Origin: an uncultured Caulobacter sp.
GTDB taxonomy: Bacteria; Pseudomonadota; Alphaproteobacteria; Caulobacterales; Caulobacteraceae
DNA length: 6,565 bases
Assembly: GCA_937991555.1 (NCBI GenBank)
Contig: CALKHU010000054.1
Span: 1 to 6,565, forward strand
Direction of reading: 5' to 3'
Shown: positions 1-6,170 of the stretch, piece by piece
Layout of the letters: every line of letters starts with the position of its first letter
How positions within the stretch are numbered: position 1 is the first letter of the stretch
Made by a program: the position numbers and the translations under genes
The notes under the pieces: generated by a model
What the model saw: the letters and a program-made list of their open reading frames with translations, nothing else
Told to the model about the DNA's origin: nothing
The model's database searches: none

Positions 1-2442
1 GAAAGCCTCGGCCCGGCGGGCACCAACATCCGCGCCCAGTGGGTCTACGACCCGGCCGGCCGCGTGCTGGAGGAGAAGTCCTGGGACGCCACCGCGGCGC
101 TGTGGCGGACGACCTATACCGGCTACTCGATCGCCGGCCGCAAGCTGACCGTCACCGATCCGTCGGGCGATATCTCCCGCACCTGCTACGATGCGGTCGG
201 GCGCGAGGCGATCAAGATGGACGCCGAGGGCAGAGCTACGAAGACCAGCTTCAACCTCGCCGGCGATCCGCTCGTCATTGAGCGCTGGTGGCGCGGCGAT
301 CCGGCGAGCGCGGCCTGCACGCTGACTGCCGAGAGGCCCTCAGGCCAGATGACGCACCAATGGCGCGCCTACACCTATGCCGCCACCGGCGTGATGACCT
401 CCGAGGCGGACGCCAAGGGCAACGCCACGACCTTCAGCTACGATGGCCTGGGCAGGAAGATCGTCACGACCTTCCCCGACCCCGACGGCGCCGGCTCCAT
501 GCCTGCTCCGACGGAATCGACCCTGACCAACGAACGAGGGCAACTGGTCTACACCCGCCACCGGTCGGACGCGGGCGACGTGCGCTGGAGCAAGGTCTTC
601 ACCGACGCCGGGGGCAGGGCGACGCACCTGTGGGAATACACGGCGAGCGACGTGCTCACGAGCACAACGCAGACGGCCTTGTGGCCGAAGGGGCGTGTCA
701 CCCGCACCAGCTACGACCTCGGCGGCCGCGTGGTCTGGAAGGACGTCAGCCAGCAGGCCAGCTCGGGAACGTTCGACGACGCCGCCATGCGGGACCGCCG
801 CGCCTACAGCTACGACGCCGCTGGCCGGGTGACGCAGGATGAGGTCAAGCCGGAGTACGGCGTGACCCCGTCGCTGACGCTGACCTACCAGTACGGCTAC
901 GACGCGGCCGGCAACCGGACCTCGATCCAGTGGCCGGATGCCTGGGCCGCGACCTATACCTTCGACGCCGCCAACCGGATGGCGACGGTGAACTTCACCG
1001 GCGGGTCGGGAACCTGGGCCTACGACAGCCAGTCGCGGCCGACGAGCTTCACCCGCTCGAACGGGACGACGACCAGCTACACCTATGAGACCGACAGCGA
1101 CCTGGCGACGCTGACCCACAGCTACGGCAGCGGCTCTCCGACGACGGCGACCTTCACCTACTTCAGGGACAAGGCGGGGCTGATCACCTATCGCGGCAAT
1201 CCGACGGCCTACGACTGGACGCCATCGATGGGCTATGCCCGCAGCTATGGACCGGCCAATCCGCTGAACCAGGTATCGTCGGAGGCCGGGACCCCCCTCG
1301 CTTTCGACGTCCGCGGCAACATGACCTCAGACGGAACCTGGACGTTCGCCTATGACCAGCGCAACCGCATGGTCTCGGCGAGCAAGGCCGGCACGACGGC
1401 GACCTACGACTACGACGGCGACGACCGCCGCACGAAGAAGTCAGTCAACGGCGTGGTCACCCGCATCGTCTGGTCCGGCGACGCCGAGCTGGCCGAGGCG
1501 GACTCCTCGGGCGCCATCCTGCGCCGCTATGTGCCCGGCGCGGCTGTCGACACGCCCCAGGCGATGATCGCCGCTGACGGCACAGTCACCTGGCTCCACG
1601 CCGACGGCCAAGGCTCGATCATCAACACCTCGACTGGCTCGGGCGCGGCTGGAACCCCGATCACCTACAGCCCCTACGGCGAGATTGGGGGGGCGGGCGC
1701 TTTGCCGTCAGGCCTGCCGTTCGGCTACACCGGGCGGTACTTCGATGCGGAGACAGGGCTCTGGTACTACCGCGCCCGCTACTACCATCCACGACTTGGG
1801 CAGTTCCTGCAGACCGACCCGATCGGGACCAAAGATGATCCGAACCTGTACCTCTATGTGGCGCTGGACCCGGTGAACAACTCCGACCCGACTGGGCTAG
1901 CGACGCTCAGTTTGGGATTTGGAGTAGAAGGTGCCTTGCCGGTCGCAATCGGGGACAGCGAAGAGGTGGGGATCGGCGTTCAGTTTGGCAAAGGGGTACC
2001 ATTTGACGTTTACGTCTATCGGAGCGCTAGCGATGACCGTCGTGGCCTGCTCCTGTCGGGGGGGCCGAACATTAGCGGATCGATCGACGGGGATGCGAGC
2101 ACGGTCGCGGGAAAGGCGAGGACGGAGAATCTAGTTGCAGGTGTCGGGGTGACGCTAACCAAGCCGAGTGGTGACCGAGGAACGACCATAGGCAGCGACG
2201 CTGGTAAAGGGGCCACGAGACCTAGGGTGCGGATGCCTTCGATCGAGTCTAGGGCGAAGGGTGCCAGGGTTGGGCTTGGCTATTCAAGAGGAACGACAAC
2301 AACTGCTGTTATTACTGGAAGACAATCAATAGCGGGATATAGAAGGATGGGTGAAAACATAAGCGACACCCTCAGGGGTGCGGGTGAGCAATACAAGGCG
2401 TGGAAATGCCAAGTTTCCGGCGGTCGACTTTCTGGGTGTTGA
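1..2442 (+). CDS. RHS/YD-repeat protein with C-terminal polymorphic tip (5' partial)
   Basis: The reading frame is open from the first base (ESLGPAG..., then YDPAGRVLEEK), so the start lies left of the window; the GTG at 64 is an internal valine. The visible part is 813 residues. YD-type repeats are seen at about residues 16, 63, 147, 238, 271, 300, 341 and 451 (YDPAGR, YDAVGR, YDGLGR, YDLGGR, YDAAGR, YDAAGN and others). The RHS-associated core follows: YSPYGE at 556, FGYTGRYFD at 574, YYRARYYHPRLGQF at about 589-602, DPIG at 606 and DPTGL at 629-633. RHS proteins form a hollow beta-cage that encloses a C-terminal toxin, usually delivered to competing cells. The last 180 residues are the variable tip, listed separately. 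The RHS assignment is very secure. The export route and N-terminal domains are not visible, and no secretion partner such as VgrG or PAAR is in the window. Confidence 0.95.
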   Translation, partial: ESLGPAGTNIRAQWVYDPAGRVLEEKSWDATAALWRTTYTGYSIAGRKLTVTDPSGDISRTCYDAVGREAIKMDAEGRATKTSFNLAGDPLVIERWWRGDPASAACTLTAERPSGQMTHQWRAYTYAATGVMTSEADAKGNATTFSYDGLGRKIVTTFPDPDGAGSMPAPTESTLTNERGQLVYTRHRSDAGDVRWSKVFTDAGGRATHLWEYTASDVLTSTTQTALWPKGRVTRTSYDLGGRVVWKDVSQQASSGTFDDAAMRDRRAYSYDAAGRVTQDEVKPEYGVTPSLTLTYQYGYDAAGNRTSIQWPDAWAATYTFDAANRMATVNFTGGSGTWAYDSQSRPTSFTRSNGTTTSYTYETDSDLATLTHSYGSGSPTTATFTYFRDKAGLITYRGNPTAYDWTPSMGYARSYGPANPLNQVSSEAGTPLAFDVRGNMTSDGTWTFAYDQRNRMVSASKAGTTATYDYDGDDRRTKKSVNGVVTRIVWSGDAELAEADSSGAILRRYVPGAAVDTPQAMIAADGTVTWLHADGQGSIINTSTGSGAAGTPITYSPYGEIGGAGALPSGLPFGYTGRYFDAETGLWYYRARYYHPRLGQFLQTDPIGTKDDPNLYLYVALDPVNNSDPTGLATLSLGFGVEGALPVAIGDSEEVGIGVQFGKGVPFDVYVYRSASDDRRGLLLSGGPNISGSIDGDASTVAGKARTENLVAGVGVTLTKPSGDRGTTIGSDAGKGATRPRVRMPSIESRAKGARVGLGYSRGTTTTAVITGRQSIAGYRRMGENISDTLRGAGEQYKAWKCQVSGGRLSGC
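1900..2442 (+). other. Unassigned C-terminal tip of the RHS protein (putative effector domain)
   Basis: This is the 180-residue segment after the core-ending DPTGL motif (residues 634-813). RHS toxins normally begin at this boundary. The first two thirds are glycine-rich with alternating hydrophobic residues (LSLGFGVEG, VGIGVQFG, LVAGVGVTLTK), suggesting beta-strands. A basic stretch follows (RPRVRMPSIESRAKGAR), and then a helical-looking end. The only cysteines are C803 and the terminal residue C813. I see no nuclease, deaminase, ADP-ribosyltransferase or peptidase motif. GC content is about 60% in the first 60 bases and falls to 38% at 2281-2340, against about 75% at the start of the gene, which suggests separate ancestry. 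It could be a toxin of a new or divergent family, or a non-toxic structural tail. Boundary confidence is high; function is unknown. Confidence 0.7.
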
Positions 2443-2659
2443 ATTGAAGATATTCAAAAATAGAGATGGTTCATTCTCGGTTTTTCGAGTTTGGCTTTTG
2501 TTTGCGACTCCCGTGGTCATGGTCTCGCTGGCTTTGTCGCATTATTTGAGACAAGAATGGCCGCTGACTTTCGCCTTCTATTTTGTTCCTTTCGTGGGTT
2601 TTGTGCTCTTTTTCATCTATCCTGCGGCAAGGGCTTGGTTGGCGCGTAAGCGAAAGTAG
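2384..2659 (+). CDS. Small two-helix membrane protein, candidate RHS immunity protein
   Basis: From GTG 2384 the product is 91 residues. It has two strongly hydrophobic segments, about residues 36-55 (VWLLFATPVVMVSLAL...) and 61-79 (LTFAFYFVPFVGFVLFFIY). Basic residues lie before the first and after the second (ending LARKRK), so by the positive-inside rule both ends face the cytoplasm. GTG 2384 was chosen because AGGGG (2374-2378) sits 5 bases upstream; GTG 2378 is also in frame. A TTG at 2444, one base after the RHS stop, would give a 71-residue protein beginning MKIFKNRDGSF and is a real alternative, possibly by reinitiation. The gene shares the low GC of the RHS tip and sits where immunity genes of polymorphic toxins normally sit. 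I do not recognise its family; the immunity role is inferred from position, size and topology. Confidence 0.65.
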   Translation: MSNTRRGNAKFPAVDFLGVELKIFKNRDGSFSVFRVWLLFATPVVMVSLALSHYLRQEWPLTFAFYFVPFVGFVLFFIYPAARAWLARKRK

Positions 2660-2733
2660 GGAAATTGGGATGCATACTTGTCATCTCAGCGTGCGACCCT
2701 AATCTAGCCCGAAGCTGGTCGCCTAAGGTGCAG
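2660..2733. other. Intergenic gap between convergent genes; weak inverted repeats only
   Basis: This 74-base gap separates the stop codons of the small membrane gene and gspO. It holds short inverted repeats: GCGACC at 2693-2698 with GGTCGC at 2717-2722, and TCTAGC at 2703-2708 with GCTAGA at 2733-2738, the last running into the gspO stop. Arms are only 6 bp, the loops are long (18 and 24 bases), the two pairings exclude each other, and no T-run follows on either strand. A shared bidirectional terminator would be expected here, but the sequence does not show a convincing intrinsic one. Confidence 0.4.
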
Positions 2734-3459
2734 CTAGAGAAGCCCCAGCGCCGCCGCAGAAAGGGCCCAGCCAAACGACGGCGTAATGCGGCGGGCCAGC
2801 GATATCCGCACCAGCAAAGCCCCTCCGGCTGCGACGGCCACCATCAGCGCGGCATCTTGGCCCAGCCAGACCGCCAGCCCTCCCGCCAGAAGGCTATCCC
2901 CCAAGCCTAACACGGGCACGCCACGCAAGCGGGACGAGAGCCGCCGCAGCGCCTCGAACATCGCCGCTGTAACGCCTCCCGCCAGAAGGCCCTCGCCGAG
3001 GGCAGCGCAATCCCCCCTCACCACATGCTCCGCCCCCCCCAGCAGTGCCACCACGGCGATGGCCTGGACGGGGATTACGTAGCGGCGGAGGTCGACGAGG
3101 CTGAGGTAGATCAGGGTCACGCCCAGCAGGTACCGCAGCGTTCCTTCCGTCCAGTCGGCCGTCAGCAGGCCGCTGATCAGGCCGACGACGAGGCCGGCCG
3201 CTTCGCCGAGCGGGTAACTCCACGGGATCTTGCCGTCGCAGCAGCCTCGGCCGCCCTTCGACAGCGCCCAGCTGAGCAGCGGGACCTGTCGCCACAGCGG
3301 CGCGGAGGTCCCGCACCGCGCGCAGGATGAGCCGCCCCAAAGCGGTCTCGGCAGTCTCGGCCAGGCCACCGCCCAGGTTGCGGCCAAGGTCCCGACGAAC
3401 GGTCCCGCCAGCACCATGAAGACGCGCCAGGGCTCGAGCGGTGGCAAGTCCAGGGTCAT
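2734..3459 (-). CDS. gspO: Type II secretion prepilin peptidase GspO (A24 family)
   Basis: An inner-membrane aspartyl protease that cuts the leader of pseudopilins after Gly, and in this family usually also N-methylates the new N-terminus. The 241-residue product shows the family layout: an N-terminal helix, a cytoplasmic loop with C46-x2-C49 and VPLLSW at 59-64, then YPLGEAAG (82-89), then several membrane helices. Catalytic aspartates are D123 (LVDLRRYVIP) and D188 in the GLGD motif (185-188). Their 65-residue spacing is close to the 64 known in PilD and TcpJ. The second zinc pair is odd: C73-C74 instead of CxxC. ATG at 3459 was preferred to TTG 3465 because it forms a 4-base ATGA overlap with the gspK stop. 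I see no Shine-Dalgarno before it, so translational coupling is likely. Length is at the short end for bifunctional members. The last gene of the visible operon. Confidence 0.9.
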   Translation of the reverse strand: MTLDLPPLEPWRVFMVLAGPFVGTLAATWAVAWPRLPRPLWGGSSCARCGTSAPLWRQVPLLSWALSKGGRGCCDGKIPWSYPLGEAAGLVVGLISGLLTADWTEGTLRYLLGVTLIYLSLVDLRRYVIPVQAIAVVALLGGAEHVVRGDCAALGEGLLAGGVTAAMFEALRRLSSRLRGVPVLGLGDSLLAGGLAVWLGQDAALMVAVAAGGALLVRISLARRITPSFGWALSAAALGLL

Positions 3460-4205
3460 GGGCAAGCCGCCGCACCGGCGGCGGGCCGCAGGAAGCGCCA
3501 GTCGTGCACGCGCCAGGGCTGGTCGACATCGCCCGTGAACCGCAGCCGCGCCCAGAGCACGCGCGGGCTGCCGCCGCCAGCCTTCCCACCGCCGCCCGTC
3601 ACAGCCGCCCGTAGGTCGGCCTGGTCGCTCGGGCCGATCGAACGAGTGGCGGCGTCCTTGCCGGCCGTGCCGAGGCCCGTCGTATCCATCGGTCCCGGCC
3701 GGCGGCCCAAAGTGATCCAGCGCCGGGCGCAGTCCTCCTCCGCCTGCGACAGCCGTAGGGCGGCCGCCACGTCGCGCAGGCTGTCCACACGGGTGGTCGG
3801 CGTCGCGGAGGCCCCGGCCAGCTTCTTGCGCAGGCCCTCATCCATGCCCCAGACCGCAAGGCCCTGGCCGATGGCCTCGGCCCCGTCGCCGTTGAGGTCG
3901 TACTTGCCCTGTGGCGCGGAGACCTCGACCGTGACCGTGCGGCCGTTCAGGGCGAAGGTCAGGCCCGGGTGCGTGGCCAGCGGCGCCGGCGGGCCGGTCA
4001 GCAGGGCGTCCGCCTGGGCGGCGACGGCCGACTCCAGCGTCACCCGGTCCATCAGCTCGCGTTCGGCGCGGGCAGCGGCCTTGCGGTACTGCCCCGCGGC
4101 GACGACCACGCCCGCCGCCACCGTCGCCACCGCAAACACAGTCGTCATGGCCAAGGGGGTGAAGTAGCCGCGCGAGACGTAACGGCGGCGCCTAAGGGGT
4201 TCCAC
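3456..4205 (-). CDS. gspK: Type II secretion minor pseudopilin GspK
   Basis: GspK caps the tip of the T2SS pseudopilus together with GspI and GspJ. The 249-residue product begins with a basic leader (RRRRYVSRG), a prepilin peptidase site after G13 (G|YFTPLAM), and a hydrophobic helix at about residues 17-37. The mature +5 residue is Leu rather than Glu, as is characteristic of GspK. The stretch EVSAPQGKYDLN at about residues 94-105 matches the conserved GspK segment after the helix. At 249 residues it is shorter than typical GspK proteins (about 300 or more), suggesting a reduced alpha-helical domain. The GTG start at 4205 overlaps the gspD end by 14 bases and has TGGGGA about 6 bases upstream. 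The next in-frame ATG falls inside the pilin helix and would remove the leader. The stop overlaps the gspO start. The pseudopilin assignment is strong; K rather than another minor type rests on the missing Glu5, the DLN motif and gene position. Confidence 0.82.
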   Translation of the reverse strand: MEPLRRRRYVSRGYFTPLAMTTVFAVATVAAGVVVAAGQYRKAAARAERELMDRVTLESAVAAQADALLTGPPAPLATHPGLTFALNGRTVTVEVSAPQGKYDLNGDGAEAIGQGLAVWGMDEGLRKKLAGASATPTTRVDSLRDVAAALRLSQAEEDCARRWITLGRRPGPMDTTGLGTAGKDAATRSIGPSDQADLRAAVTGGGGKAGGGSPRVLWARLRFTGDVDQPWRVHDWRFLRPAAGAAACP

Positions 4206-6162
4206 GCCCGATCCCCAGGGCTTCGAACCGCCGTGCTATGTCGTCGGTCATCTGGTCTGCGTCCTCGCGGCCCCGGACCAGGGTGACCTTCAGGAACACG
4301 ACCAACTCGGTCTGGCGCACGGTCTGGTCGCGCGAGCGGAACAACGCCCCAAGGCCGGGTACCTCGCCCAGCAGCGGCACGCGGGTATCGCCGACGCTGC
4401 GGCTGTTGCGGAGTAGGCCGCCAAGCGCGACGACCTGCCCGTTCTGGACCTGGATCTTGGTGCTGAAGCGCCGGGACTGGATGGTCGGGGAGTCGATGTC
4501 CGAGCTGGTCGTGCCCGTGACCTCGCTGACCTCCTGGCTGATGTCGATGAAGACCACCCCGCCATCGCCCACGCGGGGCGTCACCTGCAGCACCACGCCG
4601 GTGTCCCGGTACTGGACCGTATTTACGGTCAGGGCGTCGTTGGTCGCGCCAGTCGTGGTCTGGGTGATGATCGGCACCTGGTCGCCCACCTGGAGATCAG
4701 CCGTCTCGTTGGCCAGCACCAGGATGCGCGGGGTCGAGACCAGCTGCACATCGGTGACGCCGGAGAGAGCGTTTAGGACCGCGCGGAAGTCGCTGCCCAA
4801 GTAACGGATGGAGAAGCCGGGATAGCTCGATGCCGCCGCCGGGCTCGCCGCGGAACCAAAGCCTCCGGTCGTCGAGCCGTTGTCGAAGAACCACTGGACG
4901 CCGTACTTGAGCTGGTCGTTGAGCGTCACCTCGGCGACGGTCGCCTCGATCAGCACTTGGGCCGGAGCGACATCGAGCTCGGCGACGATGCGACGGATGT
5001 TCTCGTATTCCCCATCGTCCGCGACCAGCAGGATGGAGTTGCTGCGAGGATCGGCCGTGACCCGAAGGATATCTGCGCCCGCGCCCCCGCCGCCTGACGG
5101 GCCGCCCGAGGGCGCCGGCGCGGCGCCCGCGGCCGTTGCGCCACCCGGGCCGATGAGACCGGCCAGGACCTTGACCAGATCGGCGGCGTTCTGATTGGCG
5201 AGCGCGATGGTGCGCAGGCGCCGCCGCGGCTCGGGCGAGGGTTGGTCGAGGCGGCTGATCCAGGCCTGCACATCGTCGAGCCGCTGGCTAGTCTTGGCAA
5301 TGACGATAAGGCCATTCAGGCGATCGACCTCGACGAAGTCCACCTGGCTGCCGACCGGACCCTCGGCGCCGCCCATAAGCTTGCGCAGCTGCTCGGTGAT
5401 TTCCCGGGGTGCGGCATAGCGCAGCGGCACGAACTGGAAGTGCATCGCCTTCATCCAGTCGACGTCGAACATCCGCGCCGTGCGCAGCAAGGCGTTCACC
5501 GAGGTGACGTCGCCGGTCAGGTAGACGTGCTCTCGCTGGCTGTCGGCCCGCACTTGGGCGCTCTGGCCGGCGAGCGGCGTCAGCAGACGCACCAGCTCGG
5601 CGGCGCTGACGTTCTGGGCCGGATAGATGACGATGCCGCCGGTGTAGGCGCGCCGCCCCTCAAGACCAAAGACGGGCGCTTCGGTAAGCGAGCCCGCCTT
5701 CGCCACCGGCACGATGGCGTAGCCCGCGCCCTCGGAGACGAGCGCCGCGCCATTGGCCCGCAGGGCCTGGTCAACGATGCGCACGATATCGCCCTCGCTG
5801 ACGTAGCCAGCGATCCTCAGGGTCACGCTGCCCTCGACGCCGGGATCGATCCGGAAGGGCCGCCGCAGGGCCTGGCCGAAGACGGCGTCCGCGACCGTTG
5901 AGATCGGTGCCTCGTCAAAGGTCAGGGACAGGGTCTGGCCGCGGCGCTCGACGCGCGCCGGTGTCGATTGAGGCACAACCTCGGCGCCCCTGATCCGCCA
6001 GCCCTGGGGCGCCGCATCAGGCGGCGGGGGCGGAGGCGGGACAGCGTCGCTGACAGGCGGCGGCGCGGAGACAGGTAGCGTGGGGGTGAGGCTCGGGGTT
6101 CTCGGCGCGGTGGTGCAGCCGGCGAGCGCGAGCAAGATCAAAAAGGCCAGAGAGCGACGCAT
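4192..6162 (-). CDS. gspD: Type II secretion outer-membrane secretin GspD (lipoprotein form)
   Basis: GspD forms the multimeric outer-membrane channel through which folded T2SS substrates leave the cell. The 656-residue product starts with a lipoprotein signal peptide ending in lipobox LAGC (Cys16); Thr follows, with no Asp at +2, consistent with outer-membrane sorting. A proline-rich linker comes next (about 20-52, including seven prolines in a row). N0 (STN-like) spans about 75-150, followed by N1 and N2. N3 is interrupted by a Gly/Ala/Pro-rich loop at about 335-361. The secretin domain runs from about 402 (QVLIEATVAEV) and includes VPIITQTTTG, TPRVGDGG and the signature VPLLGEVPGLGALFRS from 595. 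Only a short tail follows the last strand (TELVVFLKVTLV), so no clear pilotin-binding S-domain is present. ATG 6162 lies 8 bases after the gspG stop with only a weak Shine-Dalgarno (GCGGG). A secretin of a type IV pilus or another system is less likely given the flanking pseudopilin genes. Confidence 0.95.
   Translation of the reverse strand: MRRSLAFLILLALAGCTTAPRTPSLTPTLPVSAPPPVSDAVPPPPPPPDAAPQGWRIRGAEVVPQSTPARVERRGQTLSLTFDEAPISTVADAVFGQALRRPFRIDPGVEGSVTLRIAGYVSEGDIVRIVDQALRANGAALVSEGAGYAIVPVAKAGSLTEAPVFGLEGRRAYTGGIVIYPAQNVSAAELVRLLTPLAGQSAQVRADSQREHVYLTGDVTSVNALLRTARMFDVDWMKAMHFQFVPLRYAAPREITEQLRKLMGGAEGPVGSQVDFVEVDRLNGLIVIAKTSQRLDDVQAWISRLDQPSPEPRRRLRTIALANQNAADLVKVLAGLIGPGGATAAGAAPAPSGGPSGGGGAGADILRVTADPRSNSILLVADDGEYENIRRIVAELDVAPAQVLIEATVAEVTLNDQLKYGVQWFFDNGSTTGGFGSAASPAAASSYPGFSIRYLGSDFRAVLNALSGVTDVQLVSTPRILVLANETADLQVGDQVPIITQTTTGATNDALTVNTVQYRDTGVVLQVTPRVGDGGVVFIDISQEVSEVTGTTSSDIDSPTIQSRRFSTKIQVQNGQVVALGGLLRNSRSVGDTRVPLLGEVPGLGALFRSRDQTVRQTELVVFLKVTLVRGREDADQMTDDIARRFEALGIGRGTP
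4206..4217 (-). promoter_or_regulatory. Ribosome binding site for gspK inside gspD
   Basis: Read on the minus strand, TGGGGA (4217-4212) lies 6 bases before the GTG at 4205. It is inside the last codons of gspD and supports GTG 4205 as the gspK start, which is the only start keeping the complete basic prepilin leader. Confidence 0.5.
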
Positions 6163-6170
6163 GAGACCCG

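Noticed and set aside
64..66. GTG at 64 as the start of the RHS gene
   Set aside because: The frame is open to the window edge and the residues before it (YDPAGR) complete a YD repeat, so the gene begins further left.
340..1119. Minus-strand open frame of 259 codons opposite the RHS repeats
   Set aside because: Its product is a Val/Gly/Arg/Pro-rich complement of the YD repeats; the plus strand shows regular RHS repeats.
2693..2738. Intrinsic terminator between the convergent genes
   Set aside because: Only 6-bp arms with 18- and 24-base loops, mutually exclusive pairings and no T-run on either strand, so it is too weak to call.
2665..2910. Plus-strand open frame of 81 codons after the small membrane gene
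   Set aside because: It runs antisense into gspO, and its product is a charged, low-complexity sequence (many R, Q, P) with no domain. It looks like a shadow frame of a high-GC gene.
2894..3589. Minus-strand open frame of 231 codons across the gspK-gspO junction
   Set aside because: It lies in another frame of two well-supported genes and encodes Arg/Gly/Ala-rich sequence typical of frame-shifted high-GC coding DNA.
3535..4167. Plus-strand open frame of 210 codons opposite gspK
   Set aside because: Antisense to gspK with a Ser/Arg/Ala-rich product; gspK has a prepilin leader and operon overlaps that fix the coding strand.
4238..4804. Plus-strand open frame of 188 codons opposite gspD
   Set aside because: Antisense to the highly conserved secretin domain; the product is rich in Arg, Ser, Thr and Val and has no recognisable motif.
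5242..5901. Plus-strand open frame of 219 codons opposite the gspD N-domains
   Set aside because: Antisense shadow: His/Arg/Gly/Asp-rich sequence without domain features, while the minus strand gives clear secretin N0-N2 domains.
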